Assembly: GCF_009831215.1 (NCBI RefSeq)
Contig: NZ_WUTW01000002.1
Span: forward strand, 806,001 to 870,000
Origin: Actinomadura rayongensis
Lineage (GTDB): Bacteria; Actinomycetota; Actinomycetes; Streptosporangiales; Streptosporangiaceae
Reading direction: 5' to 3'
DNA: 64,000 bases
The notes under the pieces are model-generated. The model did no database searches. It was not told the origin of the DNA and worked only from the letters and a program-made list of their open reading frames with translations. Shown in pieces: positions 27,975 to 36,820 of this stretch; the stretch's first letter is position 1; every line of letters starts with the position of its first letter. The position numbers and the translations under genes were made by a program.

Positions 27975-29591
27975 GTGACCTCCGCAGAGACCCTGTCCGC
28001 GCCCGCGACCGACATCGCGCGGGAGGCGGCCCGCCGCCGCACCTTCGCGGTGATCAGCCACCCGGACGCCGGGAAGTCCACGCTCACCGAGGCGCTGGCA
28101 CTGCACGCCGCCGCGATCGAGGAGGCCGGCGCCGTCCACGGGAAGGCGGGACGCAAGGGCGTCGCGTCCGACTGGATGGAGATGGAGCGCAGCCGCGGCA
28201 TCTCGATCACCTCGTCGGTGCTGCGGTTCGAGTTCGACGACGTCCTGTTGAACCTGCTCGACACGCCGGGCCACGCCGACTTCTCCGAGGACACCTACCG
28301 CGTCCTCGCCGCCGTCGACGCCGCGATCATGCTGCTGGACTCGGCGAAGGGCCTGGAGGCGCAGACTCTCAAGCTGTTCGACGTGTGCCGCCACCGGGGC
28401 ATCCCGGTGATCACCTTCGTCAACAAGTGGGACCGGCCCGGCCGCGAGCCGCTGGAGCTGCTGGACGAGGTCGAGCAGCGGATCGGGCTGCGTCCGGCGC
28501 CGCTGAACTGGCCGGTCGGCGTCGCGGGCGACTTCCGGGGGCTGATCGACCGGGCGTCCGGGCGGTTCACCCGCTACACCCGCACGCCCGGCGGGGCGCG
28601 GCGCGCCGAGGCCGAGGTGGTGGACGCTTCCCGTGCCGCCGCCGAGGAGGGGTCCGCCTGGACGGCCGCCGTCGAGGAGCTGGCGCTGCTGGACGAGATC
28701 GGCGCCGACCTGGATCTGTCCTTGTTCCACGCGGGTTCCTGCACGCCCGTTCTGTTCGGGGCGGCGCTGCCGAACTTCGGGGTGCGGGAGCTGCTGGCGA
28801 CCGTCCGGGACCTCGCGCCGCCGCCCGCGCCCCGGCCGGACGGCTCCGGCGAGTCGCGTCCCGTCACCGCGCCGTTCGCCGGGCAGGTGTTCAAGGTGCA
28901 GGCCGGGATGGACCGCGCGCACCGGGACCGGCTCGCGTTCATCCGCGTCTGCTCGGGGCGGTTCGAGCGCGGGATGTCGCTCGTCCACCAGCGCACGGGG
29001 CGTCCGCTCGCGACGAAGTACGCGCAGACCGTCTTCGGCCGCGACCGGTCCACGCTGGACGTCGCCTACCCCGGCGATGTGATCGGCCTGCCGAACACTG
29101 TCGGGCTGACGGTCGGCGACACCCTCTACGTGAAGACGCCGGTGGTTTTCCCGCCGATTCCTCCGTTCGCGCCCGAACTGTTCGCGGTGGCGCGCGCCAA
29201 GGACAACGGGCGCGCCAAGCAGTTCCGGCGCGGCATCGAGCAGCTGGACGGCGAGGGGGTCGTGCAGGTGCTGCGCAGCGACGTCCGCGGCGACCAGGCG
29301 CCGGTGCTCGCGGCGGTCGGCGCGCTGCAGTTCGAGGTCGTGGCGCACCGGATGGCCGAGGAGTTCGGCGCGGCCATCGACCTGACCCGGCTGGACTACA
29401 CGACGGCGCGGATCACCGACGCCGAATCCGCCGGGCCCCTCGGGTCGCGCTCCGGCGTGGAGGTGTTCACGCGGAGCCTGGACGGGTCGCTGATCGCGGT
29501 GTTCACCGACAAATGGCGGCTGAACGCCGTCCGCCGCGAATTCCCGGACCTGACCTTGACCCCGATGCTCGCCGCCGAGGAAGCCTCCTGA
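27975..29591 (+). CDS. prfC: Peptide chain release factor 3
   Basis: A 538-residue translational GTPase that recycles RF1/RF2 from the ribosome after peptide release. G1 is SHPDAGKST, the switch region SRGISITSSV, G3 DTPGHAD and G4 NKWD (N-K-x-D with Trp). The RF3-specific middle domain and the C-terminal LDYTTARI block are present. GTG is chosen with AAAGGAG upstream. It is convergent with a hypothetical gene; the two stops are one base apart. Confidence 0.96.
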   Translation: MTSAETLSAPATDIAREAARRRTFAVISHPDAGKSTLTEALALHAAAIEEAGAVHGKAGRKGVASDWMEMERSRGISITSSVLRFEFDDVLLNLLDTPGHADFSEDTYRVLAAVDAAIMLLDSAKGLEAQTLKLFDVCRHRGIPVITFVNKWDRPGREPLELLDEVEQRIGLRPAPLNWPVGVAGDFRGLIDRASGRFTRYTRTPGGARRAEAEVVDASRAAAEEGSAWTAAVEELALLDEIGADLDLSLFHAGSCTPVLFGAALPNFGVRELLATVRDLAPPPAPRPDGSGESRPVTAPFAGQVFKVQAGMDRAHRDRLAFIRVCSGRFERGMSLVHQRTGRPLATKYAQTVFGRDRSTLDVAYPGDVIGLPNTVGLTVGDTLYVKTPVVFPPIPPFAPELFAVARAKDNGRAKQFRRGIEQLDGEGVVQVLRSDVRGDQAPVLAAVGALQFEVVAHRMAEEFGAAIDLTRLDYTTARITDAESAGPLGSRSGVEVFTRSLDGSLIAVFTDKWRLNAVRREFPDLTLTPMLAAEEAS

Positions 29592-29592
29592 C

Positions 29593-30147
29593 TCACATGC
29601 GGTCGTAGACGGCCGTGAACGCGTCGCGTTTCTTCTTGTAGCGCTTGTATTTCCGCTCGGCCACCTCGTAGTCGGACGGCGTGATGGTGCCGTCGACCAT
29701 CGGAGCCGTCCGCGAGAGGTTGTTCGACGGGGGCGGCTCCTTCGCGCGCTCGTCCCAGGCGTCGAAGTTCTCTTTGGCGCGTGTGAGCCAGGTGGCGCGC
29801 ACTCCGGTGTTCCCCAGACGAGCCACCTCGGCGGCGGCCAGCGCGGCGCCCGCCGCGCCGTAGCGGGCGTCGGCGACGACGTCGCGGAATCCGACGTGTC
29901 GGCCGAAGAAGTTCGCGAAATGCGGTCCTTCGGCGATCGAGACCTGTTTCTCGTACGCGCCGTAGAGCAGGGCCTCGGCGGCGGCGAAACGTCCGTCGCC
30001 GACCGCGCGGACGGCGGCCTTGGCGTCCACGTCCGCGAGCTTGCCGAGGATCTCGACCATCGGGCCGCCGGAGCCGAGCGCCCACACGTCGCGGCTCACA
30101 CCGACCACCTTCTGCAAGGCCAGCAGGCCCGCCACCACATCGACCAC
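29593..30147 (-). CDS. Hypothetical protein
   Basis: A 184-residue protein starting at a GTG with GGAGG six bases upstream. It opens with VDVVAGLLALQKVVGVSRDVWALGSGGPMVEI, continues with alanine-rich helices, and ends in a strongly basic, aromatic tail (AERKYKRYKKKRDAFTAVYDRM). No family is recognised. The tail might bind nucleic acid or membrane; this is only a suggestion from charge. Confidence 0.6.
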   Translation of the reverse strand: MVDVVAGLLALQKVVGVSRDVWALGSGGPMVEILGKLADVDAKAAVRAVGDGRFAAAEALLYGAYEKQVSIAEGPHFANFFGRHVGFRDVVADARYGAAGAALAAAEVARLGNTGVRATWLTRAKENFDAWDERAKEPPPSNNLSRTAPMVDGTITPSDYEVAERKYKRYKKKRDAFTAVYDRM

Positions 30148-30270
30148 GCCGAACCTCCGGGTTGCGGGGACGGTGGGAGCGCCGCTTCCAGGATGCCCTG
30201 TCGGGCGCACGTACGTCTTACCTTCTCTTTGCGCATACCGTGAGCTGCGGAGATGACGAAGGGAGAGGCG

Positions 30271-30849
30271 ATGATCACGGTTTCGGGCGGGCTGCGGCGG
30301 CGGCTGGGGATCGGCCGGAATCCGCTGCGGCGTCCGGTGGACCGCGTCCAGCGGACCGTGGGCGCGGCACTGCTGCTCGTCTTCCTCATCGCGGCGCCGA
30401 TCGTCGCCGTCCGGCTCGCGGCGCCCGGATACGGCGACGGCGTGCGGGCCGAGCGCGCCGAGGCCGCCGCCCGGCACCGGGTGGACGCGCGGGTCGAGCG
30501 GATCGACGAGCGGCCCAAAGTCGGGACATCCTTCGTCTTCACCTACGCGGCCTTGGCTTGGACCGAGCCGGATGGAACGGTCCATCGAGCCGAGACGGAA
30601 GCCTGGGCAGGGGCGACACAAGGGGAACAACGTTCCGTTTGGGTGAACGCGGCTGGGCGCTTGACCCCCGCGCCGCGCGACCACGCCCGGACGGTCGGCG
30701 TCGCGATCCTCACCGGCGCCGCCGGAGTCCTGGCGGCCGGGGTCGTCCCGCTCGCCGCGTACCTGGTCGTCCGGCGCCGCTGCAACCGGCGCCGCCGGGA
30801 CCTGTGGGACGCCGGACTCGCCCGGCTCGTCCGAGACCCGATCACCTGA
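30271..30849 (+). CDS. Rv1733c-like two-helix membrane protein
   Basis: A 192-residue membrane protein with the layout of the actinobacterial Rv1733c family: a conserved N-terminal NPLRRPVDRVQR block, one helix (about residues 30-52), an extracytoplasmic domain with WTEPDGTVHRAE and GEQRSVWVNAAGRLTPAP, a second helix (about 140-165) and a basic tail. In Mycobacterium the prototype is dormancy-induced; no function is proven. The second of two in-frame ATGs is used because GGGAGAGG lies just before it. Confidence 0.8.
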   Translation: MITVSGGLRRRLGIGRNPLRRPVDRVQRTVGAALLLVFLIAAPIVAVRLAAPGYGDGVRAERAEAAARHRVDARVERIDERPKVGTSFVFTYAALAWTEPDGTVHRAETEAWAGATQGEQRSVWVNAAGRLTPAPRDHARTVGVAILTGAAGVLAAGVVPLAAYLVVRRRCNRRRRDLWDAGLARLVRDPIT

Positions 30850-30902
30850 CACCACCCACGTCACGACGCGGCGGCCCGCGCGAAAGCGCCGCGTCACGGC
30901 GC

Positions 30903-31070
30903 AGCGGGCCTGGCGAGGACGCCCGCTTCAGGACGCGGCGGGCCTCACGAGGGCGCCCGCGCCAAGGCGCGACGGGCCTTGCGAGGGCGAGCCCGTCAGG
31001 GCGCGGCGGGCCTTGCGAGGGCGAGCCCGTCAGGGCGCGGCGGGCCTTGCGAGAGCGAGCGCTAGGCCCG
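30903..31070. repeat. 34-bp tandem repeats at the 3' end of lysE
   Basis: Five copies of a 34-bp unit around GGGCCTTGCGAGGGCGAGCC; the CCTT/CCTC/CCTG element recurs at 30909, 30943, 30977, 31011 and 31045. The last three copies are almost identical, the first two diverged. The period is not a multiple of three. The last copy and part of the fourth code for the C-terminus of the LysE protein. Confidence 0.85.
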
Positions 31071-31662
31071 CCAGCGCCGTCCCCAGGACGTACCGCTGCG
31101 CGCGCCGCCAGCCCGGGCGGCGGGCGAGGAAGCCGGCGACCCCGCCCGCGCCGAGCACGATCAGGCCGTTCACGGCGACCGCGACGGCGACGTGGGCCAA
31201 GCCGAGCACCAGCAGCTGCGCCGCTACCGGCCCGCGCGCCGGGTCCGCGAACTGCGGCAGCAGCGACACGTACAGGACGGCGATCTTCGGGTTGAGCAGG
31301 TTCGTGACCAGCCCCATCGTGAACAGGCGACGCGGCGGGTCGGACGCGGGCGCGCCGGTGTCGAACGGCGAGGTCCCGCCGGGGCGCACCGCCTTCCACG
31401 CGAGCCACAGCAGATACGCGGCGCCCGCGAGCTTGACCGCCGTGTGGACGGCCGGGACGAGCGTGAACACCGTCCCGAGCCCGGCGGCGACCGCGACCAC
31501 GTAGACCGCGAAGCCCGCCGCGACGCCGCCGAGCGAGACGAGCCCGGCCGTCCGGCCCTGCGCGACCGAGCGCGACACGAGATACACCATGTTCGGCCCG
31601 GGCGTCAGGACGAGCCCGAGCCCCACCGCCATCACCCCGAGCACCGCCGTCATCGTGACCAT
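31030..31662 (-). CDS. LysE/RhtB family amino-acid exporter
   Basis: A 210-residue, six-helix exporter. Helix 1 with GLGLVLTPGPNMVYLVSRSVAQGRTAGL and the NLLNPKIAVLYVSLLPQF motif define the LysE/RhtB family. It exports amino acids or related metabolites. It is divergent from a MocR-type PLP regulator with two dyads between them, so it is probably that regulator's target. A second in-frame ATG three codons on is possible. Its C-terminus runs into a 34-bp repeat array. Confidence 0.9.
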   Translation of the reverse strand: MVTMTAVLGVMAVGLGLVLTPGPNMVYLVSRSVAQGRTAGLVSLGGVAAGFAVYVVAVAAGLGTVFTLVPAVHTAVKLAGAAYLLWLAWKAVRPGGTSPFDTGAPASDPPRRLFTMGLVTNLLNPKIAVLYVSLLPQFADPARGPVAAQLLVLGLAHVAVAVAVNGLIVLGAGGVAGFLARRPGWRRAQRYVLGTALAGLALALARPAAP

Positions 31663-31681
31663 GCCGCCGACGGTAGGAGCC

Positions 31682-31724
31682 GCACCGAACTCGGTGCAAT
31701 ACTTCAGATTGCACTCGGTGCAAT
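31682..31724. promoter_or_regulatory. Two operator-like dyads between lysE and the MocR regulator
   Basis: Dyad 1 is GCACCGAACTCGGTGC (31682-31697). Dyad 2 is ATTGCA-CTCGG-TGCAAT (31708-31724). The element ACTCGGTGCAAT also occurs as a direct repeat at 31689 and 31713, 24 bp apart. Combined direct and inverted repeats are typical of MocR/PdxR binding sites. Confidence 0.7.
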
Positions 31725-31733
31725 GAGGTGAGC

Positions 31734-33032
31734 ATGACGGACTATCTGCGCATAGCGGACGCGCTGACCGCCGAGATCGACGCCGGACGGCTCCGTCCGG
31801 GCGCCCGGCTCCCGCCGCAGCGGACGTTCGCGCGGCGGCACCGCATCGCGCCGTCCACGGCCGCCCGCGTCTACGCCGAGCTGGCCCGGCGCGGACGGGT
31901 CGTCGGCGAGGTCGGGCGGGGCACGTTCGTCCGCGCCGGGACGCCGCACGCCGACCCGGCGCTGGCCGAGCCCGCCGCCGCACCGATCGACCTGGAACTG
32001 AACGTCCTGACCGTGCCCGGGCAGGACGCGCTGCTGGCACGCGGCCTCGCCCGCCTGACCCGCCCGGACGCGCTCGCCGCCGCGCTGCGTCCCGCCGGAG
32101 CCGCCGGGACGCCGTCCGCCCGCGCCGCCGTCGCCGCGCTCTGGCCCGGCCTCCCGGCGGACGGCGTGCGCTTCGCGGCGGGCGGACGGCAGGCCCTCGC
32201 GGCGGCCGTGTCCGCACTCGTCCCGCCCGGCGCGCGGCTGGCGGTGGACGAGTTCACCTACCCGCCGCTGCTCGCCCTCGCGGACCGGCTCGGCGCCACG
32301 GTCGTCCCGGTGCCCGCCGACGAGCACGGAATGCGGCCCGACGCGCTCGCCGAACTGCACCACCGCGCACCGATCGCGGCCGTGTACGTCCAGCCGACGC
32401 TGCACAACCCGTCCGGGACGACGATGCCCGCGCACCGCCGCGCCGCGCTCGCCGCGACCGGCCTCCCGTTCGTCGAGGACGCCGTGTGGGCGTTCCTCGA
32501 CCCGTCCGCGCCGCCGCCGCTCGCCGTCCACGCGCCCGACCGGACGATCCTCGTGGACGGCCTCTCCAAACGCCTCACCCCCGGCCTGACCCTGGGCTTC
32601 GCGCTGGCCCCGCCGCCGCTCGCCGAACGCGTCGCGTCCGCGCTGCGCGCCGGGGCCTGGACGGCGTCCGGCTTCGCGCTGGAGGCCGCGACGGGCTGGC
32701 TGACGGACGGCACCGCCGCCGCGATCGCCGCCGCCAAACGCGCCGACGCCGCCCGCCGCCGCGCCGAGGCCGCCACCGCGATCCCGTCGGCGCGCGGCGG
32801 CCCGCACTCGTCCTTCTGCTGGTGGGAGCTGCCGGAGCCGTGGCGCGCCGAGACGTTCGCGGCGGCAGCCGCCCGGCACGGCATCGCCGTCACACCGGGC
32901 ACGGCCTTCGCCGCCCGCCGCGGCGCGACGCCCCGCGCCGTCCGCCTGGCGCTGGCGTCCCCGCCGCACGACGTCCTGGCCCACGCACTGACCACCCTGG
33001 CGGACCTGTCCCACACCGCCCCGCCCGCCTAG
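31734..33032 (+). CDS. MocR-type GntR regulator with aminotransferase domain
   Basis: A 432-residue fusion of a GntR winged helix (residues 1-70; IDAGRLRPGARLPPQRTFARRHRIAPSTAARVYAELARRG) with a fold-type I aminotransferase-like domain. The PLP lysine lies in DGLSKRLTPGLTLGF and the Asn/Asp contacts are in PTLHNPSGTTM and VEDAVWAFL. It likely senses an amino acid or PLP and controls the divergent LysE exporter. Its 3' end, including the stop codon, appears to be partly duplicated downstream. Confidence 0.93.
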   Translation: MTDYLRIADALTAEIDAGRLRPGARLPPQRTFARRHRIAPSTAARVYAELARRGRVVGEVGRGTFVRAGTPHADPALAEPAAAPIDLELNVLTVPGQDALLARGLARLTRPDALAAALRPAGAAGTPSARAAVAALWPGLPADGVRFAAGGRQALAAAVSALVPPGARLAVDEFTYPPLLALADRLGATVVPVPADEHGMRPDALAELHHRAPIAAVYVQPTLHNPSGTTMPAHRRAALAATGLPFVEDAVWAFLDPSAPPPLAVHAPDRTILVDGLSKRLTPGLTLGFALAPPPLAERVASALRAGAWTASGFALEAATGWLTDGTAAAIAAAKRADAARRRAEAATAIPSARGGPHSSFCWWELPEPWRAETFAAAAARHGIAVTPGTAFAARRGATPRAVRLALASPPHDVLAHALTTLADLSHTAPPA

Positions 33033-33265
33033 CCCGCCCGACCGGCCCGCTGACCATCCTCACCACCCTTCCCGACTAGCCCGCCGGGCCAGCCCGCACG
33101 CTGACCGTCCCGGCCGACCGGTCCTGCAACGCCCCACCCGGCCAGCCCGTGTACCGGCCGGCCTCGCGAACCTGTCCCGCACCACCCCGGCCGCCTAGCC
33201 CGCCCGGCCGACCCGCTGACCGTCCTGGCGGACATGTCCCGCACGGCCCCGCGCGGCTGGCCCGC
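33003..33265. repeat. Imperfect direct duplication of the mocR 3' end
   Basis: A block of about 57 bp beginning at 33003 (the last codons, stop and downstream sequence of the MocR gene) recurs at 33169 with roughly 85-90 percent identity by eye, and a shorter third copy begins near 33224. The 33033-33294 interval holds no gene and is made of GC-rich relatives of CCCGCCCGGCC. Confidence 0.7.
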
Positions 33266-33294
33266 GCGGCGGCCGTTGCCGGCGCCGCTGGGCG

Positions 33295-34017
33295 TCAGCC
33301 GGCGAGCATCTGCTCCAGGGCGGCCGGGTCCGTCAGGTAGACGGCGCCCGCGCCGGCCGAGGCGTCGTCGGGCCAGACGACCGGGGCGTCGGCCGCGACG
33401 GCGGTCAGGATGCGGGCGGCGACCGTCGCCGGGTCGGCCTTGGCGGCGTCGACCCCGGCGAGCATGTCGGTGTCGATGCCGCCCGGGTAGGCGCCCACGA
33501 CCGTGATGGCGTCCGCGGCGACGGCGGCGCGCAGGGCCTGCGTCATCGAGTGCGCGGCGGCCTTGGACGCCGAGTAGCCCGCCATCGGGCCCATCGGCGC
33601 GAGCGCGATGAGCGTCAGCACGTTCACGATCGCCGCGCCGCCGGACGCCCGTCGCAGCGCGGGCAGGAACGCCCGCGCGACGCGCAGCGCGCCGAGGTAG
33701 TTCGTCCGGACGTCGCGCTCGAAGAGGTCGAGGTCGCCGTCGAGGACGGAGCCGAACCCGAGCACGCCCGCGTTGTTGACCAGCAGCGTCACGTCCGGGG
33801 CGGCCTTGGCGGCGGCGGCGACGCTCGCGGCGTCGGTGACGTCCAGCGCGACGACCCGGACGCGCGGGTCGGCGGCCACGTCGGACGCGACCGAGCCGGT
33901 GTCGCGGGCGCCGAGGTAGACCTTCTCCGCCCCCCAGGCCAGCAGTTCGGCGACGAGCCGGGCGCCGAGGCCGCGGTTCCCGCCGGTGACGAACGCTACG
34001 GAGCCGGTGATGTTCAT
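33295..34017 (-). CDS. Short-chain dehydrogenase/reductase
   Basis: A 240-residue classical SDR: cofactor loop TGGNRGLG (residues 11-18), NNAGVLG, and the catalytic Tyr/Lys in YSASKAA, with the Ser block LTLIALAPMG where the usual Ser is not obvious. The C-terminal segment GAVYLTDPAALEQML is typical of a small subgroup. NAD(P)-dependent oxidoreduction of an unknown carbonyl or alcohol. GGGAGGAAC precedes the ATG. It is divergent from an AraC regulator. Confidence 0.88.
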   Translation of the reverse strand: MNITGSVAFVTGGNRGLGARLVAELLAWGAEKVYLGARDTGSVASDVAADPRVRVVALDVTDAASVAAAAKAAPDVTLLVNNAGVLGFGSVLDGDLDLFERDVRTNYLGALRVARAFLPALRRASGGAAIVNVLTLIALAPMGPMAGYSASKAAAHSMTQALRAAVAADAITVVGAYPGGIDTDMLAGVDAAKADPATVAARILTAVAADAPVVWPDDASAGAGAVYLTDPAALEQMLAG

Positions 34018-34124
34018 GGGGTTCCTCCCTGGTCGATGAGATCACCATACGAGGCGCCCCCTGACCCGGACGATGCCTGAAAGCCGCAGAGTCTTGTCCG
34101 TGCGTCTCACCGTAGAGTGGCAAC

Positions 34125-35042
34125 ATGGATCCGCTGACGGACGTGCTCGCCCTCGCCCGGGTGCGCGGCACGGTCGCCGCCACGCTCCACGCGGGCGAGG
34201 GCTGGGGGCTGGACCTCGCGGAGGTCCCGGGCGCCGCGTTCCACGCCGTCACGGCGGGCACGGCCTGGCTGGACGTGGACGGCGCGTCCCCCCGCCGCCT
34301 CATGCCGGGCGACCTCGTGCTGCTCCCGGCGGGCACCCGCCACCGGCTGTCCTCGGATCCCGGCACGTCCTGCGAGCCGTTCGACCACGTCGCGGCCCGG
34401 CAGGCGCTCTCCACCGGCGGACGGCTCACCGTCGGCGACGGCCCGCCCGCGACCCGCGTCCTGTGCGCGTCCTACCGGCAGGACGCGGCGGTGAACGCGC
34501 CGCTGCTCGGCCTGCTCCCGCCGTTGATCCACCTCCCGGCCGACCCGGACCGGCCGACCGACCACGTCCTGCGGCTGCTCGCGCACGAGATCGCCGTCCC
34601 GCGCACCGGAGCGGCCACCGTGCTGGACCGGCTGCTGGACGTCCTGCTCGTCCACATCATCCGCGCCTGGCTTGACACCGAGGACGGGGAGCCGCCCCGC
34701 GCGTCCTGGCTGGCCGCGCTGCGCGACCCGCTCGTCGCCGAAGCCCTCGCCGCCCTGCACGCCGACCCCGCCCGCCCCTGGACGCTGGACGACCTCGCGA
34801 CGCGCCTCGCGGTCTCCCGGGCCACCCTCGCGCGCCGCTTCACCGCCCGCGCCGGCCAGCCGCCGCTCGCCTACCTGACCCGCTGGCGCATGGAACTCGC
34901 CGCCCACCGGCTCCGCACGACCGGCGACCCGATCGGCCCCATCGCCCGCTCGGTCGGCTACACGAGCGAATACGCGTTCAACCGCGCCTTCCACCGCGTC
35001 TGCGGCGTCACCCCCGGCCGCTACCGCACCGCCAACAACTAG
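34125..35042 (+). CDS. AraC family regulator (cupin_6 sensor)
   Basis: A 305-residue regulator. Residues 1-180 are a cupin sensor (LAEVPGAAFHAVTAGTAWLDVDG ... LMPGDLVLLPAGTRHRLSSDP); the C-terminal AraC domain contains LDDLATRLAVSRATLARRFTARAG and IARSVGYTSEYAFNRAFHRVCGVTPGRYR. TAGAGT ends six bases before the ATG, so translation is probably leaderless. Divergence from an SDR suggests that gene as its target, as in the common AraC/SDR pairs. Its stop overlaps that of the convergent cbiD. Confidence 0.9.
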   Translation: MDPLTDVLALARVRGTVAATLHAGEGWGLDLAEVPGAAFHAVTAGTAWLDVDGASPRRLMPGDLVLLPAGTRHRLSSDPGTSCEPFDHVAARQALSTGGRLTVGDGPPATRVLCASYRQDAAVNAPLLGLLPPLIHLPADPDRPTDHVLRLLAHEIAVPRTGAATVLDRLLDVLLVHIIRAWLDTEDGEPPRASWLAALRDPLVAEALAALHADPARPWTLDDLATRLAVSRATLARRFTARAGQPPLAYLTRWRMELAAHRLRTTGDPIGPIARSVGYTSEYAFNRAFHRVCGVTPGRYRTANN

Positions 35043-36070
35043 GCGCGGCCGACGATCGTGCCGGCGCGGTCGATGACGATCACGTCGACGGCGACCGGGG
35101 CGCCGCGCAGGACGTCCAGGGCCGTCGCGCGGGCGCGGTCCGCGACGAGGTCGCCGAGCGGTTCGCCCGCCGCCTGACAGATCCGCAGCGCGTCCAGCGC
35201 GGTGTTCGCGTGCCGGACGCGCTCGGCCGTCGCGGGATCGGCGACCAGCGCGGCGAGCGCGCCGAGATCGACCTGCGAGCGCTTGGAGTGCAGGTCCAGG
35301 TGGCCGTTGGCGAGCTTGGCGAGCTTGCCGATGCCGCCCGCGATCGTCAGCCGGGGCACCGGGTGGCGCCGGACGTACTTCAGCACCGCCCCGGCGAAGT
35401 CGCCCATGTCGAGCAGCGCGTCGTCCGGCAGCCCGTAGAGGTCGGCGACCGTCCGCTCGGACGTGCTGCCGGTCGCCGCCGCGACGTGCGCGTGCCCGGC
35501 GGCGCGCGCGACATCGACGCCGCGCCGGATGCTGTCGATCCACGCTGAGCACGAGTACGGCACGACGATCCCGGTCGTACCGAGGATCGACAGACCGCCG
35601 AGGATCCCGAGCCGGGGGTTCCAGGTGCGGCGGGCCAGCTCCTCGCCCCCGTCCACGGAGATCTCCACAATCACGTCGGCGTCCTCGACCGCAGCGCGGA
35701 TCATGCGGCGCGGCACCGGGTTGATCGCGGGCTCGCCGACGTCCAGCGGCAGGCCGGGCTTGGTGACCGTCCCGACGCCGGGACCGGCCCGGAACACCAC
35801 GCCCCCGCCGGACGGCCCCGGACGCACCGTCGAGCGAACCAACGCGCCGTGCGTAACATCCGGGTCGTCCCCCGCGTCCTTGACGATCCCCGCCATCGCG
35901 ACACCCGGCCGCAGCTCCTCCACGGCCAGCGCGAACGCCGGCCGCTCCCCGCGCGGCAGCTCGATGACCACCGGGTCGGGGAACGCGCCAGTACGCAGCG
36001 CGGTGAACGCGGCGCGGGTCGCAGCGGTCGCGCAGGCCCCCGTCGTCCACCCTCTCCGAAGCTCGCTCAT
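35039..36070 (-). CDS. cbiD: Cobalt-precorrin-5B C1-methyltransferase (CbiD)
   Basis: A 343-residue CbiD: GWTTGACATAATRAA at the N-terminus, DPDVTHGALV, GGVVFRAGPGVGTVTKPGLPL, EPAINPVPRRMI, and GTTGIVVPYSCSAW. It methylates C1 and removes acetaldehyde in the cobalt-early pathway, the job done by CobF in cobalt-late organisms. Here it is next to CobK, CobG and CobN. Its ATG is only 12 bp from the divergent cobK ATG, so each promoter must lie inside the other gene. Confidence 0.95.
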   Translation of the reverse strand: MSELRRGWTTGACATAATRAAFTALRTGAFPDPVVIELPRGERPAFALAVEELRPGVAMAGIVKDAGDDPDVTHGALVRSTVRPGPSGGGVVFRAGPGVGTVTKPGLPLDVGEPAINPVPRRMIRAAVEDADVIVEISVDGGEELARRTWNPRLGILGGLSILGTTGIVVPYSCSAWIDSIRRGVDVARAAGHAHVAAATGSTSERTVADLYGLPDDALLDMGDFAGAVLKYVRRHPVPRLTIAGGIGKLAKLANGHLDLHSKRSQVDLGALAALVADPATAERVRHANTALDALRICQAAGEPLGDLVADRARATALDVLRGAPVAVDVIVIDRAGTIVGRA

Positions 36071-36082
36071 AGCATCGACAGC

Positions 36083-36820
36083 ATGACAAAGGTGCTGGTC
36101 CTCGGCGGGACCGGGGAGGCGCGGACGCTCGCCGACCGCCTCGCCGCGCTGGACGGATACACGGCGATCACCTCGCTCGCGGGCGTGACCGAGCGGCCGG
36201 TGCTGCCCGCCGGGGAGGTGCGCGTCGGCGGGTTCGGCGGCGCGGACGGCCTCACGGCGTGGCTGCGTGCCGAGCGTGTGGACGCGGTGATCGACGCGAC
36301 GCACCCGTTCGCCCGCGTCATGACCGACGCGGCCGTGACCGCCGCGCGCGACGTCGGCGTGCCGCTGGTGGTGCTGCGCCGTCCCGGCTGGACGGAGGGT
36401 CCGGACGACCGCTGGATCCGCGTCCCGTCGCTGGACGCCGCCGCCGCGAACCTGCCCGGCGCGCGCGTGTTCCTGACCACGGGCCGCAAGGACCTCGCGC
36501 CGTTCGCCGCCGACGACCGCCGCTGGTTCCTGATCCGCTCCGTGGACGAGCCGTCGCCGCCGCTGCCCTTGCGCCACCGCGTCGTCCTGGCGCGCGGCCC
36601 GTTCACCGTGGACGAGGAACTGGCCCTCATGCGCGACCACCGCATCGACACGCTCGTCACCAAGGACAGCGGCAGCCCCATGACCGAGGCCAAACTCGCC
36701 GCCGCCCGCGCCCTCGGCGTGCCCGTCGTCATGGTGGACCGGCCTCCGCTCCCCGATGTCGCCCGCGTCGAGACGGTCGACGAGGCGCTGGCCTGGCTCA
36801 TGGGTAGCGTCGGGGCGTGA
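36083..36820 (+). CDS. cobK: Precorrin-6A reductase
   Basis: A 245-residue NADPH-dependent reductase that converts precorrin-6A to precorrin-6B (VLGGTGEARTLADRL; VIDATHPFARVMTDAA; RVFLTTGRKDLAPF; TKDSGSPMTEAKLAAARALGVPVVMVDRP). TAGCAT ends seven bases before the ATG, suggesting a leaderless transcript. Its last 23 bp overlap the convergent cobIJ gene. Confidence 0.95.
   Translation: MTKVLVLGGTGEARTLADRLAALDGYTAITSLAGVTERPVLPAGEVRVGGFGGADGLTAWLRAERVDAVIDATHPFARVMTDAAVTAARDVGVPLVVLRRPGWTEGPDDRWIRVPSLDAAAANLPGARVFLTTGRKDLAPFAADDRRWFLIRSVDEPSPPLPLRHRVVLARGPFTVDEELALMRDHRIDTLVTKDSGSPMTEAKLAAARALGVPVVMVDRPPLPDVARVETVDEALAWLMGSVGA

Noticed and set aside
30903..31070. 34-bp repeats as a CRISPR array
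   Set aside because: The repeats are directly adjacent with no spacers, and part of the array codes for LysE.
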